A DNA stretch of 28,980 nucleotides from contig JAILZY010000043.1 in the NCBI GenBank assembly GCA_023512255.1, positions 1 through 28,980 of the forward strand, given 5' to 3'. This document shows positions 1 to 9,454 of this stretch, in pieces (positions within the stretch are counted from its first letter, which is position 1; the number at the start of each line of letters is the position of its first letter). Source of the stretch: a bacterium. GTDB lineage: Bacteria > SZUA-182 > DTGQ01. Position numbers and translations under genes: made by a program. Under the pieces are notes generated by a model, which made no database searches, had not been told where the DNA came from, and was given only the letters and a program-made list of their open reading frames with translations.

Positions 1-247
1 TAACTTTCTTCTCTCTTTATTTTCTCTCCTCCCCTTTATATTTTCAACATTATTTTTTCAACATGGGGAACATCTGCAAGGAAATTTTGGTCTAATTACC
101 CCTGTTTTGCCCAATAAGGAAAAGCTCGTTCAAGATCAAGGCACCCCTATATCATTCAAAGACGTAACAAATTCCCTCCCTGTCCGTCATTTAAATTAAT
201 ATCTAATTTTCCTACCTCTTGATTGGTAACCTGTCTTCTTATTATCT
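1..247. other. Non-coding stretch at window start
   Basis: No supported gene. The first 40 bases are strongly pyrimidine-rich on the plus strand, and TTTTCAACAT occurs twice (41-50 and 55-64). The end of an upstream gene is not visible. The stretch probably holds upstream promoter DNA for the large secreted protein gene. Confidence 0.5.
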
Positions 248-253
248 TATAAT
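248..253 (+). promoter_or_regulatory. Candidate -10 element of the secreted-protein gene
   Basis: A perfect TATAAT lies at 248-253. It would place a transcription start near 260, just before the structured leader starting at 273. No good -35 was found at 16-18 bp upstream, so the call rests on the -10 and on the fit with the leader. Confidence 0.3.
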
Positions 254-272
254 TATAAAAAGGGGGGGTGAT

Positions 273-394
273 ATCAGGTAAGTAACACGAAAAGAGCCTG
301 AAAAGTCTCTAAGGGGAAATTTTCGGCTTTTTTATTAACCTGATCAGCAAAACCACGGTCAGCTAAACTCCACGGATGAGGTGGGTAATTTAGC
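273..394 (+). promoter_or_regulatory. Structured 5' leader of unknown class
   Basis: Three inverted repeats are stacked in the leader of the 1646-aa protein. An outer stem pairs 273-285 (ATCAGGTAAGTAA) with 331-343 (TTATTAACCTGAT), with two mismatches. Inside it lies a terminator-like hairpin at 295-328. A third hairpin pairs GCTAAA (362-367) with TTTAGC (389-394), plus CCAC (370-373) with GTGG (381-384). The arrangement suggests attenuation or a ligand-binding leader. Some words, such as CACGAAAAG and CAGCAAAACCACGG, faintly recall cyclic-di-GMP-I riboswitches, but the match is too poor to name the class. Confidence 0.4.
295..333 (+). terminator. Terminator-like hairpin inside the leader
   Basis: AGCCTGAAAA (295-304) pairs with TTTTCGGCT (320-328), with one bulged base, and six T follow at 328-333. 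This is a rho-independent terminator shape placed about 110 bp before the start codon, so it may be an attenuator. Part of the T tract also belongs to the enclosing stem at 331-343, so terminator and outer stem would compete. Confidence 0.45.
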
Positions 395-441
395 ATTTCA
401 GCGGGGGAAATAGGAGATATTTAAGGTAAGGAGGAGAAAGT

Positions 442-3400
442 ATGAGAGAGCATATTTTGAAAAGGCTTTTTTTGATTTGGGTAGCCACTTTTGGCTGTAT
501 TTTCAGCCTGATCACAGCAGGAGCCGCCCTAGCGGCAGGGCTAGCCAATACCGCCTGGCCATGCCGAGGGCACGATAGCCGACATACAGGATGCAGTCAA
601 TACCGTGGGACCCAAAGCAATACCCTGCGGTGGAGTTTCCAAACTGGCAAATGGGTTGATTCCTCACCAACTATTGGCGCCGACGGCACCATTTATTTCG
701 GTAGCAACAATGGCAAAGTCTACGCCTTAGACCCTAACGGCAGCCTCAAGTGGAGCTACCAGACCGCAGGATACAGTGTTGATTCCTCGCCGGCTCTCGC
801 TGCTGATGGCACTGTCTATATCGGAGGCAGTGATGGCAAAGTCTATGCCTTAGACCCTAACGGCAGCCTCAAGTGGAGCTATCGAACCGGCGCTGGAATC
901 CACTCCTCACCCGTAGTTGGCGCTGACGGAACAGTCTATGTCGGAAGCCTTGATTACAAGCTCTATGCCTTAAAACCAGATGGCAGCCTGAAGTGGAGTT
1001 ATTCAACCGCCGGGGGAATCTATTCCTCACCAGCCATTGGCCCTGACGGCACTATCTATATCGGCAGCTATGATTATCACATCTACGCTATTAATCCGAA
1101 TGGCACCCAAAAGTGGATCTATCTGACCTCATTCTATGTCTGCTCTTCACCAGCTATCGGCCCTGACGGCACTGTTTATATCGGAGGCGGCTGGTGGGGA
1201 GGAGGACGGGCAGATGGCAAGGTCTATGCCATAAGACCCAATGGGACCCTGAAATGGAGCTATCAGACAGAGGCTGATGTTTTTTCCTCACCAGCTCTCG
1301 GCCCTGATGGCACCATTTATGTTGGCAGTACCGATGGCTACATCTATGCCTTGCAATCCGATGGGACACTGAAGTGGAAATACCAAACCGGCGGTGCAGT
1401 TCATTCCTCACCAGCCGTTGGAGCTGACGGCACGGTGTATGTCGGCAGTGATGATGATACGGTTTATGCCCTAAAGTCTGAGGATGGTAGCCTAAAGTGG
1501 AGCTATAAGAGCGGCGGTGATATTTATTCCTCACCAGCCATTGGAGCTGACGGCACTATCTACATCGGCAGCCGGGATGGTAAGCTCTACGCCTTCGGTG
1601 GAAGCAAGGTGTGCATATCCAGCTTGGAGTGTCCGGTCGAAGAGTATTGCCAGAAAGAGGAAGGAGGGTGTGATCAGCCAGGCATTTGTGCCCCCCGTCC
1701 CCAAGAGTGCGTCATGCTCTATGATCCGGTTTGCGGATGCGATGGGCAGACCTATCCCAACTCATGCCAGGCGGCAGCCAGTGGGGTAGGCGTAGATTAT
1801 CATGGACCATGCTCATCAGGAGCTACACCAGCCAAGGCGAGTGAAAGTATCTGGCCAGCTAAAGGCCGCGACAGCCGGCGCAGTGGCCAAAGCCCTTATC
1901 TCGGAGCCCAAAGCGGCAACCTGAAGTGGAGCTTCCAGGCAGGCTTTTCAGTCGATTCCTCACCAGCCATCGGAGCTGACCGAACCATCTACGTAGGCAG
2001 CTATGACGGCAAACTCTATGCTGTTGATCCTAACGGCAGCCAAAAGTGGGCCTTTCAGACTGGAGGCCGAATCATCTCCTCACCAGCCATTGGAGCGGAC
2101 GGCACCATCTATATCGGAACCGAACATGGCCGAGTATTTGCCCTAAACCCTAACGGCAGTCAAAAGTGGGTCTACTCCCTCCTCTCCTCCTCAGTATCTC
2201 AGCCAGGCCCAGCCATTTATTCTTCTCCACTCGTCGGCGATGACGGAACAGTCTATGTGGGAAGCCAAGATGGTAGAGTTTTGGCAATTCGCCCCGATGG
2301 CAGCTTAAAGTGGGCTTTTCAGACCGCAAACAAGGTTGACTCTTCGCCAGCCATTGGAGCGGACGGCACAATCTATATCGGTAGTTTTGATCGCAAGCTC
2401 TATGCCCTAAGCCCTGAGGACGGCAGTCTCCTGTGGAGCTATCTGACTGGAGATCGGATCAGTTCCTCGCCAGCCATAGGAGCAGACGGCACAATCTACA
2501 TTGGCAGCCTGGATGGCAAGATCTATGCCCTGACCACTGATGGCCACCAGAGATGGGTCTATCAGACCGGCGCCGGGATTTACTCCTCAGCAGCCATTGG
2601 CACAGATGGAACAATTTATTTTGGAAGCAGCGACAACAAGATTTACGCCCTGCGGCCCGATGGCAGCCTGAAGTGGTCTTATACAACCGGAGGCAGCGTT
2701 GATTCCTCACCAGCCATAGGAGCTGACGGCACAGTATATATTGGCTGTCGGGACGGCAAGGTCTACGCCTTAAACTCTCAGGATGGCAGCCTAAAGTGGA
2801 GCTATCAGACCGCTGAGGTCATTTATTCTTCACCATCGATTGGCGATGATGGCACGGTCTATATCGGCAGTCGGGATGGCCGGCTCTATGCCTTCAACAA
2901 TCCAGCCTGCACGGACAACACTCAGTGTGCAGAGGGAGAATATTGCCAGAAGGCAGATGGCGACTGTCAAGGGAAGGGAACCTGCAACAGCAGACCTGAT
3001 ATTTGCCCGAAGTATTATCATCCGGTCTGCGGATGCGATGGTCTCACTTATGCCAACTCCTGCCAAGCAGCAGCCAGGGGAGTGAGCATTGACTACGAGG
3101 GAGAGTGCTTAGCCTCGTCTATGGGGGGGCTGGCCAAAAGCGCTTGGCCAGGCAAGGGGCATGATCTTCGGCACACTGGCCAAAGTCCGTATATTGGAGC
3201 CCAGAGCGGCACCTTGAAGTGGAGCTGCCAGATAGGCTCCTCTGTTGATTCTTCACCAGCCATAGGAGCCGACGGCACGATCTACGTAGGAAGCTACGAT
3301 GGAAAGGTCTATGCTCTCGATCCTAACGGCAGCCAAAAGTGGACCTTTCAGACCGGCGGCATGGTCGTCTCCTCACCAGCCGTAGGAGCTGACGGCACAA

Positions 3401-5382
3401 TCTATATCGGCAGTGGAAATGGCCGAGTCTTTGCTCTAAACCCTAACGGCGGTCAAAAGTGGGTTTATACCCTCCCTCCGATCTCCTCATACCTTGCGCA
3501 GAGTCCTCCGGTTTACTCCTCGCCGGTCATAGATGCTGACGGCACAGTCTATATCGGCGCAGGGGATGGCAAGATGCTGGCTATTAAACCTGATGGCACG
3601 CTGAAGTGGAGCTATAAGGCCGCAGATGGAATCGACTCTCAGCCGGCTATCGGCACAGATGGCACGGTCTATGCTGCCAGTCATGACCGTAAGCTCTACG
3701 CTTTCAGGCCAGAGGATGGTGGTCTGAAGTGGAGCTTTCTGACTGGAGACAGGATCATCTCCTCACCGGCCATTGGGGATGATGGCACCATCTATATTGG
3801 AAATTATGATGCCAAGGTCTATGCCATAAATCCTGATGGTAGCCTGAAGTGGACGTTCCGAACAGGCTCATGGATCTATTCCTCGCCGGCCATAGGAGCT
3901 GACGGCACGGTCTATATCGGCAGCACTGACGGCAAGCTCTATGCGCTTTCTCCCCAAAACGGCACTGTCAAGTGGACCTATAAGACCGCAGATGCTATCC
4001 CCTCAACCCCAGCCATAGGGGCCGACGGCACCATCTATTTCGGCAGTCGGGATGGCCAAATTTATGCTCTCAAGCCGGATGGCAGCCTACTGTGGAGTTA
4101 TAAGACGACAGATGCTATCTACTCCTCACCAGCCATTGGAGCCGATGGCACAGTCTATATCGGTAGCCGGGATGGCCGGCTCTATGCCTTCTCTGATACC
4201 AAAGGCTGCCTGACTAATGACCAGTGCTCAAGCGGAGAATTCTGCCAGAAAGAACCCGGAGAATGTAACCAGGAGGGTGTGTGCACTGCTCGACCCGAGG
4301 TGTGCGTGATGCTCTATGATCCGGTCTGTGGATGCGACGGCCGAACCTATTCCAATGCGTGCGTGGCCTACAGCCAGGGAGTGAGTGTCGACTATAAGGG
4401 CGAGTGCAGATCGGCTCAGCTAGAAGTGTGCGATGGTATCGATAATGATAACGACGGACAGGTGGATGAGGATCTCACCAGACCCTGCTCGACTGACTGC
4501 GGAAGCGGGACAGAAAAATGCCAAGCGGGTCAGTGGGTTGGCTGCACTGCTCCAAAGCCCCAAACCTATTATGCTGATAAGGATGGGGACGGCTACGGCA
4601 GCGCTTCACAGAGCATCCAAAGCTGTGGCGCGGCCCCAAGCGGCTTTGTCCTTGACCAGACCGACTGTGATGATAGCGACAGAAACATTCACCCCAATGC
4701 GCCCGAAATCCCCTGTAATGGTAAAGACGATGATTGCCAGGGAGGAGACATCTGTGGTGGTGGCTACCAGACATGTGAAGAGCAGGATTCAGGAACACTG
4801 GACATTGCAGGCACCCAGGGAGCCATTGGACAAGAGGTCAGGGTCCCAGTGAGGCTTCAATTCGCCTCCTCTGAGGTTTACTCCTTTGGCTTTGAGGTGC
4901 TTTTTGAGCCGACTGTTTTGGAATACTCAAGCTTTGAAAAGGGAGAGTTGACCAATCAGGCTACCTATCTTGATGTCATACTAGTTAGCCCTGGTAAGAT
5001 CAGAGTGGGAGGATTGTTCACTAGCCAAGCCATTCCGAAGGGAGCAAGCGGTTCGGTAGTCTGGCTGAAATTCAAGATAAAAGGCGGCCAGCAGAATCAA
5101 TGCTACCCCATCAGGCTGAATAATGTTAAGGATGGTTTTGCTCAATTTTCCAAAACCGATGGATGTTTTTGCCTAAAGCGCAAATGCACCGGAGACCTGA
5201 CAGGGGATGGAGAGATTAGCCCGGCAGATGCCCTGGTAGCTTTCCGATGCTATCTCGGATCTGGAGCCTGTCCGGAATGCTCAGATGTGAATGAGGATGG
5301 TGAGACTACTCCAGCCGATGCCCTGTGCTTATTCTATAAATACCTGGGCAAACCTACTCCTAACTGCCCCGGTCTCAATTGA
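442..5382 (+). CDS. Secreted triple PQQ-propeller / Kazal / MopE / cohesin / dockerin protein
   Basis: A 1646-aa secreted protein with signal peptide at residues 1-32 (cleavage likely after ALAA). Three modules of about 431 aa begin at AWP or IWP motifs (nt ~553, ~1849, ~3142). Each holds eight 40-aa blades of the PQQ type ([15 protein letters not shown]-like), making one 8-bladed propeller, and then a Kazal-like domain with PVCGCDG-x-TY-x-N-x-C (about residues 389-457, 822-889, 1255-1323). A MopE-like metal-binding region follows at ~1327-1440 ([21 protein letters not shown]). A cohesin domain is at ~1450-1575. A dockerin is at ~1582-1646 with two calcium loops ([24 protein letters not shown]). 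A strong AAGGAGG precedes the ATG. The propellers may be purely structural, since these repeats do not prove PQQ binding. Kazal domains usually inhibit serine proteases; cohesin and dockerin usually bind each other. Role inferred: cell-surface or extracellular scaffold. Confidence 0.9.
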   Translation: MREHILKRLFLIWVATFGCIFSLITAGAALAAGLANTAWPCRGHDSRHTGCSQYRGTQSNTLRWSFQTGKWVDSSPTIGADGTIYFGSNNGKVYALDPNGSLKWSYQTAGYSVDSSPALAADGTVYIGGSDGKVYALDPNGSLKWSYRTGAGIHSSPVVGADGTVYVGSLDYKLYALKPDGSLKWSYSTAGGIYSSPAIGPDGTIYIGSYDYHIYAINPNGTQKWIYLTSFYVCSSPAIGPDGTVYIGGGWWGGGRADGKVYAIRPNGTLKWSYQTEADVFSSPALGPDGTIYVGSTDGYIYALQSDGTLKWKYQTGGAVHSSPAVGADGTVYVGSDDDTVYALKSEDGSLKWSYKSGGDIYSSPAIGADGTIYIGSRDGKLYAFGGSKVCISSLECPVEEYCQKEEGGCDQPGICAPRPQECVMLYDPVCGCDGQTYPNSCQAAASGVGVDYHGPCSSGATPAKASESIWPAKGRDSRRSGQSPYLGAQSGNLKWSFQAGFSVDSSPAIGADRTIYVGSYDGKLYAVDPNGSQKWAFQTGGRIISSPAIGADGTIYIGTEHGRVFALNPNGSQKWVYSLLSSSVSQPGPAIYSSPLVGDDGTVYVGSQDGRVLAIRPDGSLKWAFQTANKVDSSPAIGADGTIYIGSFDRKLYALSPEDGSLLWSYLTGDRISSSPAIGADGTIYIGSLDGKIYALTTDGHQRWVYQTGAGIYSSAAIGTDGTIYFGSSDNKIYALRPDGSLKWSYTTGGSVDSSPAIGADGTVYIGCRDGKVYALNSQDGSLKWSYQTAEVIYSSPSIGDDGTVYIGSRDGRLYAFNNPACTDNTQCAEGEYCQKADGDCQGKGTCNSRPDICPKYYHPVCGCDGLTYANSCQAAARGVSIDYEGECLASSMGGLAKSAWPGKGHDLRHTGQSPYIGAQSGTLKWSCQIGSSVDSSPAIGADGTIYVGSYDGKVYALDPNGSQKWTFQTGGMVVSSPAVGADGTIYIGSGNGRVFALNPNGGQKWVYTLPPISSYLAQSPPVYSSPVIDADGTVYIGAGDGKMLAIKPDGTLKWSYKAADGIDSQPAIGTDGTVYAASHDRKLYAFRPEDGGLKWSFLTGDRIISSPAIGDDGTIYIGNYDAKVYAINPDGSLKWTFRTGSWIYSSPAIGADGTVYIGSTDGKLYALSPQNGTVKWTYKTADAIPSTPAIGADGTIYFGSRDGQIYALKPDGSLLWSYKTTDAIYSSPAIGADGTVYIGSRDGRLYAFSDTKGCLTNDQCSSGEFCQKEPGECNQEGVCTARPEVCVMLYDPVCGCDGRTYSNACVAYSQGVSVDYKGECRSAQLEVCDGIDNDNDGQVDEDLTRPCSTDCGSGTEKCQAGQWVGCTAPKPQTYYADKDGDGYGSASQSIQSCGAAPSGFVLDQTDCDDSDRNIHPNAPEIPCNGKDDDCQGGDICGGGYQTCEEQDSGTLDIAGTQGAIGQEVRVPVRLQFASSEVYSFGFEVLFEPTVLEYSSFEKGELTNQATYLDVILVSPGKIRVGGLFTSQAIPKGASGSVVWLKFKIKGGQQNQCYPIRLNNVKDGFAQFSKTDGCFCLKRKCTGDLTGDGEISPADALVAFRCYLGSGACPECSDVNEDGETTPADALCLFYKYLGKPTPNCPGLN

Positions 5383-5437
5383 TAGTAGTCATCTGAAAGA
5401 AAACTTTTCGTGCTAAGCTGAGATGATCATTCTTTCC

Positions 5438-5470
5438 GCAGGGGCGGCCAAACCCTAAAGCCGCCCCTGC
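5438..5470 (+). terminator. GC-rich hairpin after the scaffold gene
   Basis: GCAGGGGCGGC (5438-5448) and GCCGCCCCTGC (5460-5470) form a perfect 11-bp stem with an 11-nt loop, 56 bp after the stop codon. No T tract follows on either strand, so it is either an atypical terminator, an mRNA 3' stabiliser or a palindromic repeat. Confidence 0.5.
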
Positions 5471-5793
5471 TCGGCTGCCATCCCCATCACTTGTTATTTC
5501 CAGCCGCCTTGTTGACAGGGCAATCGTATGAAAATCTTAAATATCTAAAGATATCAAATAGTTAAAAGATTAAAATACTTATATGGAGTAATCGGCAATT
5601 TTAGAATAACTCTCTAATATCTTGATATTACTGGCTAACTGATTTATCATGCCATCGCCCTGCTTCAATCGCCCCCTGTGGCCTTGTTGATCAAGGCTCT
5701 TGAGATTTAGAATCGTTTTTGGTATTCTTTTCATCGAACATTCAAACAAACCAAAGAATCTGCTCTCAACCATCATCAACCAGGAGAAACCTT
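5471..5793. other. Non-coding, AT-rich spacer
   Basis: No supported gene. It contains the short inverted repeat TAATATCTTGATATTA (5615-5630), whose reverse complement appears at 15909-15924. The next gene is probably transcribed from within this stretch, but no convincing promoter pair was found. Confidence 0.4.
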
Positions 5794-5988
5794 ATGGAGC
5801 TTACCATCAAAAATATGCCCGATGATCTTTACAAGCTGCTGAAATTAGTGGCCAATAAGGATGCTAAGTCTATTGATGAGGTGGTTATCGAAGCTATAAA
5901 AAATCACTGCGAAGAGAGGGAAATAGCCTACCGCAAAGAGATGCTTCACTTTGATCGGGATAAAGGATATCAGCAAAAGAATCAGTAA
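5794..5988 (+). CDS. Small ribbon-helix-helix protein, antitoxin-like
   Basis: A 64-aa protein beginning MELTIKNMPDDLYKLLKLVA. A beta strand followed by two helices is the ribbon-helix-helix pattern of FitA/Arc-type DNA-binding proteins, often antitoxins that repress their own operon. The ATG at 5794 is chosen over an upstream in-frame start because AGGAG lies at 5782-5786 with ideal spacing and the fold begins there. The C-terminal half is charged (EEREIAYRKEML), as in antitoxin tails that bind a toxin. No PIN-domain or other toxin gene follows: the next gene runs towards it from the other strand. It may be an orphan antitoxin or a stand-alone regulator. Confidence 0.75.
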   Translation: MELTIKNMPDDLYKLLKLVANKDAKSIDEVVIEAIKNHCEEREIAYRKEMLHFDRDKGYQQKNQ

Positions 5989-6041
5989 TCCCTGATAATT
6001 GCCTGATAACCGAGGAATGAGCAGAAGGAAGATGTGGACTT

Positions 6042-8444
6042 CTATTTTTTCACTCTCAACAGATAGGCTCGGCTGCGCTCCTGGCGGTTATTGGTAACCC
6101 AAAGATAGTAGGGGCCATGTCCTAGTCCTGCGGTATTGGCTCGGAACCGAACCTCGGTGTCCGAAATATGGAGGAGCTCCTGCCTGATTCTCTTGGCCTT
6201 GGCATAATCAGCCATATTGCCTATTTCCACTATGCAGGCTGGATAGATGCGGGTAGAGCTCATGGCAAATCCATCGAACCAGATACTTTGTTTTATGGGC
6301 AACTGCTCATAACGCCAATTCTGGCAGTTAGTGGTGCCAAGCTCAAGGGGGCCAAAGACCAGCTTCTTGCTTTTCTCCTGATAGCACTTGCTCCAAGGAA
6401 ACTGCTGGGGAGCCTGGTCATACTCATCATAAATCGGGCATTCCTCTCCATCCAGCCAAAATTTTAAATCTATCCCTGGCCCATTTTTTTTGACCCACAA
6501 CTCAAGGCAATACCATCGCTCAAGGGCAATTGGACCCGGCAGATGAACAAATAGCCTGCTCTGCCCCTGGATATCATAGCGGGCTGGCCCCCGCTCGATC
6601 GGCGGATGATCCCACATGCAGGGGTTTAGGTTGAATAGGTTATGGACATAGAGCTGCTTCCAGCTATTGTCAGTCCACTGAAAGGAAGGGCCACTGTATC
6701 GGACGTAATAGCGGTAATAATATTGATCTGCATCCTTTGCCTCCCACCAGGTCAGGTTATAAAACTCACCCTTGCCTGGGCACTCCTTGGCGTACTTCCA
6801 GTCTGTGGCTGTGTAGTGAATATTATTGCGGTAACTCTGATGGCCCAAAATTGCCACTTGAGAATCGAAGACCACATCCTCATCCCGTCTGGCTGCGGTC
6901 GGGGCCCAGCACTCCCACCCATCCCGAACCCAGCAATTTGCCTCCTTCTTCCAGCCGACTGTATCCTCAAAGCTCCCTTGAGATTCACTAAAATGGATCC
7001 AGTTCCCGGTCGATTGTGCTGACAGTCGCCTGCCGATCAAGGTCATGATGCATCCGGTGAGACTTTCAAGCCGGCCGGGCTGGGGTAAGATGGATGAGAT
7101 GATGGGTAGAGAGCCGTCCTGTTGAGGGGGCTTTCGGAAAAAGGGGATCATCCACCCTTGAGAGCGAAAAGCTGCCCATCCGCCGGATGGGTTTTCGGCA
7201 GCCGCGCGGCTGACAGCGACCCTAAGCAGATCTTGCTTTGGCCAGATGGCAGAAAAAAAAGCCGCTTCTTCCTCCCAGCCGCCACCTGTCTCAATAAGCT
7301 GACAATCCTGCTTCTGCCAGGCTGCCTCCCCATTTAGAAGGTAAAGCTCTCCCCCTTCTCCGGCAGCAAGATCAAGGCAATAGCCCCCACTGTTTTCCCG
7401 GCAGAGCTGGGTCGGACAATCAGGTTGCGAGATATCAAGACACAGCACCCCCTCTCTCCCTTGGGCCAGACACAGGGTATCTGCCGCAGCCAGCATTCGG
7501 CTAACTCCGGCTACGGGATAAGAGCCGACTCGAGATATGGCCGATGGTAAACTAAGATCATAAATTTCAAGCTCTTGTCCTCTCTCACTCGCTAGAAAAA
7601 GATGACTGCCTAAGACGGCCACCCGAAGAGGTGCGGCGGCGCTTGCGGCCTTTATCTTAGCCAGCCCTACGGGTCTGTAGACTGCAGTTAGATCAATCAG
7701 CCAAAAACCTGCACTCATCGGCGCCAAGGGAGCAGCAGATTCCCACAAGAGCGCGGCTAGAGCCGCACCTTGATTTTCCCACACAGTCAGATCACCATAG
7801 TGAATCTCCCCCTCCGCCTGCTCTTCTTCCCTCCAGCGGCTAATCACCCTAGGAGACCGAAGGTTTGAGACATCCAGCAGAGAAATCCCCCCAAGCTTTT
7901 CGCTGACCACCAGAAGATCTGCTCCTAGCAAGGCTATCCCCTGAATTGATGAGGAGAAAAGTGCCCCCCCGCTCTCCATCGGCAGATTAATCAGCCCAGG
8001 GGCCGCAGGATTAGAAATATCCACCAGGCTCAATTTCCCATCGACTGAACCCAGATAAGCGTACTGCCCTCTGACAGCCAGACACAGGGCCGCAGAAGTC
8101 AAACATGAGCCTACGGCCGCCATGTTAGCCTCCTGCACACCAGTTTCTAATAAATATTTGGGATCGAGAATGAAAAATTTTTGACCACCGGCAGCATAGA
8201 GATAGTGGTTGTGCCAGATAATCCTCTGAGCATCTTCCAGGGCAAGAGGGCAAATTTTTATCTCGCCGGAGGAATCAGCCTGCGGCCTGTCAAAAGAAGG
8301 GAGAAAAATTTCTATTTTCTCACTCTGCTTTGGCCAGCGGGTAAGAGATATGCCGCGGGTGTTTTTTTGACCTAAAAAGAGCAGAAAAACAATCATAATG
8401 AGGGAAAAAGAGAAGTTTGCGATCTTCTTTTCAAACCTTGACAT
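6042..8444 (-). CDS. Membrane-anchored or secreted LVIVD-propeller protein with lectin/IPT-like C-terminus
   Basis: An 800-aa protein. Residues 11-26 are hydrophobic (signal peptide or N-terminal anchor; no lipobox seen). Residues ~60-440 contain LVIVD-type repeats such as KLSLVDISNPAAPGLINL and GISLLDVSNLRSPRVISRW, predicting a beta-propeller outside the cytoplasm. The C-terminal 350 residues begin like an IPT/TIG domain (ISSILPQPGRLESLTG) and end like one (GPYYLWVTNN). Between them are about 250 residues rich in Trp and Tyr (FYNLTWWEAKDADQYYYRYY) that look like a concanavalin-type jelly roll. The ATG at 8444 has GAGAGGTGA upstream. The protein probably binds carbohydrate or another surface ligand; the lectin assignment is inference from composition and pattern. 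Confidence 0.75.
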   Translation of the reverse strand: MSRFEKKIANFSFSLIMIVFLLFLGQKNTRGISLTRWPKQSEKIEIFLPSFDRPQADSSGEIKICPLALEDAQRIIWHNHYLYAAGGQKFFILDPKYLLETGVQEANMAAVGSCLTSAALCLAVRGQYAYLGSVDGKLSLVDISNPAAPGLINLPMESGGALFSSSIQGIALLGADLLVVSEKLGGISLLDVSNLRSPRVISRWREEEQAEGEIHYGDLTVWENQGAALAALLWESAAPLAPMSAGFWLIDLTAVYRPVGLAKIKAASAAAPLRVAVLGSHLFLASERGQELEIYDLSLPSAISRVGSYPVAGVSRMLAAADTLCLAQGREGVLCLDISQPDCPTQLCRENSGGYCLDLAAGEGGELYLLNGEAAWQKQDCQLIETGGGWEEEAAFFSAIWPKQDLLRVAVSRAAAENPSGGWAAFRSQGWMIPFFRKPPQQDGSLPIISSILPQPGRLESLTGCIMTLIGRRLSAQSTGNWIHFSESQGSFEDTVGWKKEANCWVRDGWECWAPTAARRDEDVVFDSQVAILGHQSYRNNIHYTATDWKYAKECPGKGEFYNLTWWEAKDADQYYYRYYVRYSGPSFQWTDNSWKQLYVHNLFNLNPCMWDHPPIERGPARYDIQGQSRLFVHLPGPIALERWYCLELWVKKNGPGIDLKFWLDGEECPIYDEYDQAPQQFPWSKCYQEKSKKLVFGPLELGTTNCQNWRYEQLPIKQSIWFDGFAMSSTRIYPACIVEIGNMADYAKAKRIRQELLHISDTEVRFRANTAGLGHGPYYLWVTNNRQERSRAYLLRVKK

Positions 8445-8601
8445 AAAATATTCACCTCTCAGGCGTAAAATTTATGTCCTGACTTTGGCTTGAACTACAA
8501 TGGGCTGTAATCTCTCGGAATAATTCCAAATTAAGGCTTACTTGAGGTGAGAATTACTGACCAAAATTACTAATAAGCCGCCAAACGAAATGAAGAGAAG
8601 G

Positions 8602-8697
8602 AAAGTGGTTGGACCATATCTTGAAGGCCGAAAGGAGGTTATAAAAGTTACAAAATATTTTTACTGCTTACTTTTTTGATATAGGTCCAACCACTTT
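8602..8697. repeat. 97-bp palindromic element with long terminal inverted repeats
   Basis: AAAGTGGTTGGACCATATC (8602-8620) is mirrored by GATATAGGTCCAACCACTTT (8678-8697), giving a 14-bp perfect stem extended by a near match. The ends read GGAAAGTGG and CACTTTTTCC. It lies between the start of the LVIVD-protein gene and the end of a small membrane-protein gene, both on the minus strand. It may be a miniature transposable element or a large terminator hairpin. Confidence 0.6.
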
Positions 8698-8747
8698 TTC
8701 CAGAATAAGACAGTAAAGAGTTTACATTCTTAGAGATTTTATATCCT

Positions 8748-8915
8748 TCAGGATAAAAATGCTTTCCGCACCTGAATAACTTCCCTTTCCACCACACTAT
8801 AGACTTCACGGATGAATTGTGTGCCGCCAAGAAGTAGAGCCGGCATCATGATAAGGCCCATGATGCAGGTCAAGACAGCCAGAATCAATAGCTTGAAGAT
8901 TAGAAATATTCTCAT
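8748..8915 (-). CDS. Small single-span membrane protein
   Basis: A 55-aa protein starting MRIFLIFKLLILAVLTCIMG. Residues 2-25 form one hydrophobic segment with a leading Arg, followed by an amphipathic, charged tail (REVYSVVEREVIQVRKAF). The start at 8915 is chosen because AGGAGGT precedes it at good spacing; a longer reading frame upstream lacks such a site. Not recognised. It could be a small regulatory membrane peptide. Confidence 0.5.
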   Translation of the reverse strand: MRIFLIFKLLILAVLTCIMGLIMMPALLLGGTQFIREVYSVVEREVIQVRKAFLS

Positions 8916-9257
8916 TTTGGTTGCACCTCCTGCTCTATTGAAAGTGCAATTCGAGTGCCAAGGGAACTGCCCCTTATGAAAACCAGCAAGGATCAACCTC
9001 TGGTAAAAAACAGACGAAGAGTGATCATAACCTGGCTGATCAATTTTTGGGCAAGAGCCTGTAGGTGGGGAAATTATACTCGTTTAAGTTAGGTTTTGAT
9101 TGGCATGAATATTGATAATCACGCCAATGAACATATTTTTATGGTAAATTGAACACAATATTGAAATAAACCATAAATTTTCACCAAAATAGCTAATCAA
9201 AAATCATGCCTGGAAAAACCAAACTTGAAGCACTATATACTTTTAGGTGGGGAAATT
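8916..9257. other. Non-coding spacer with a duplicated ribosome-binding-site region
   Basis: No supported gene. The 16-bp string TAGGTGGGGAAATTAT occurs at 9062-9077 and again at 9244-9259, where it supplies the ribosome-binding site and start of the next gene. TTTATGGT (9138-9145) and ACCATAAA (9170-9177) form an 8-bp inverted repeat that could be an operator or weak hairpin. Confidence 0.4.
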
Positions 9258-9434
9258 ATGCTTTTGGAAGTGAATATGGGAAAGAGAGCACACTTGCCAG
9301 CCCAAAGAGGCTTGTCAGAAGGGGATGTTTATTTTACAATCAGGCAAAAGCGTAAATTCACTACTATCAAGGGGCTTAATTCTGAGCTTTTGCAGGAATT
9401 AAGGAAAATGCAAAATAAAGATCCAAAAGTATAG
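9258..9434 (+). CDS. Small basic hypothetical protein
   Basis: A 58-aa reading frame starting MLLEVNMGKRAHLPAQRGLS, basic and without membrane segments. A TTG 33 bases upstream would give 69 aa, but AGGTGGGG lies just before the ATG at 9258. The segment YFTIRQKRKFTTIKGLNSEL weakly recalls the strand-loop-strand of SUI1/YciH-type translation factors, too short and weak to assign. Function unknown. Confidence 0.4.
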   Translation: MLLEVNMGKRAHLPAQRGLSEGDVYFTIRQKRKFTTIKGLNSELLQELRKMQNKDPKV

Positions 9435-9454
9435 TAATCTTAAGGATCGCTAAA

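Noticed and set aside
281-394. Cyclic-di-GMP-I riboswitch in the leader
   Set aside because: Only scattered words match; the expected hairpin lengths and the tetraloop/receptor arrangement are not present, so I list only a structured leader.
1154-1534. Reading frame on the minus strand inside the scaffold gene, and similar ones elsewhere in it
   Set aside because: They are mirror products of the 120-bp repeats, rich in His, Arg and Cys, with no ribosome-binding sites.
5579-5779. 66-codon minus-strand reading frame before the ribbon-helix-helix gene
   Set aside because: No ribosome-binding site, no recognisable domain, and it covers the likely promoter of the plus-strand gene.
5794-5988. Complete toxin-antitoxin pair
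   Set aside because: No toxin-like reading frame follows or precedes the ribbon-helix-helix gene on the same strand.
9101-9116. Possible sigma-54 promoter TGGCATGAATATTGAT
   Set aside because: The -24 part is good but the obligatory GC at -12 is GA.
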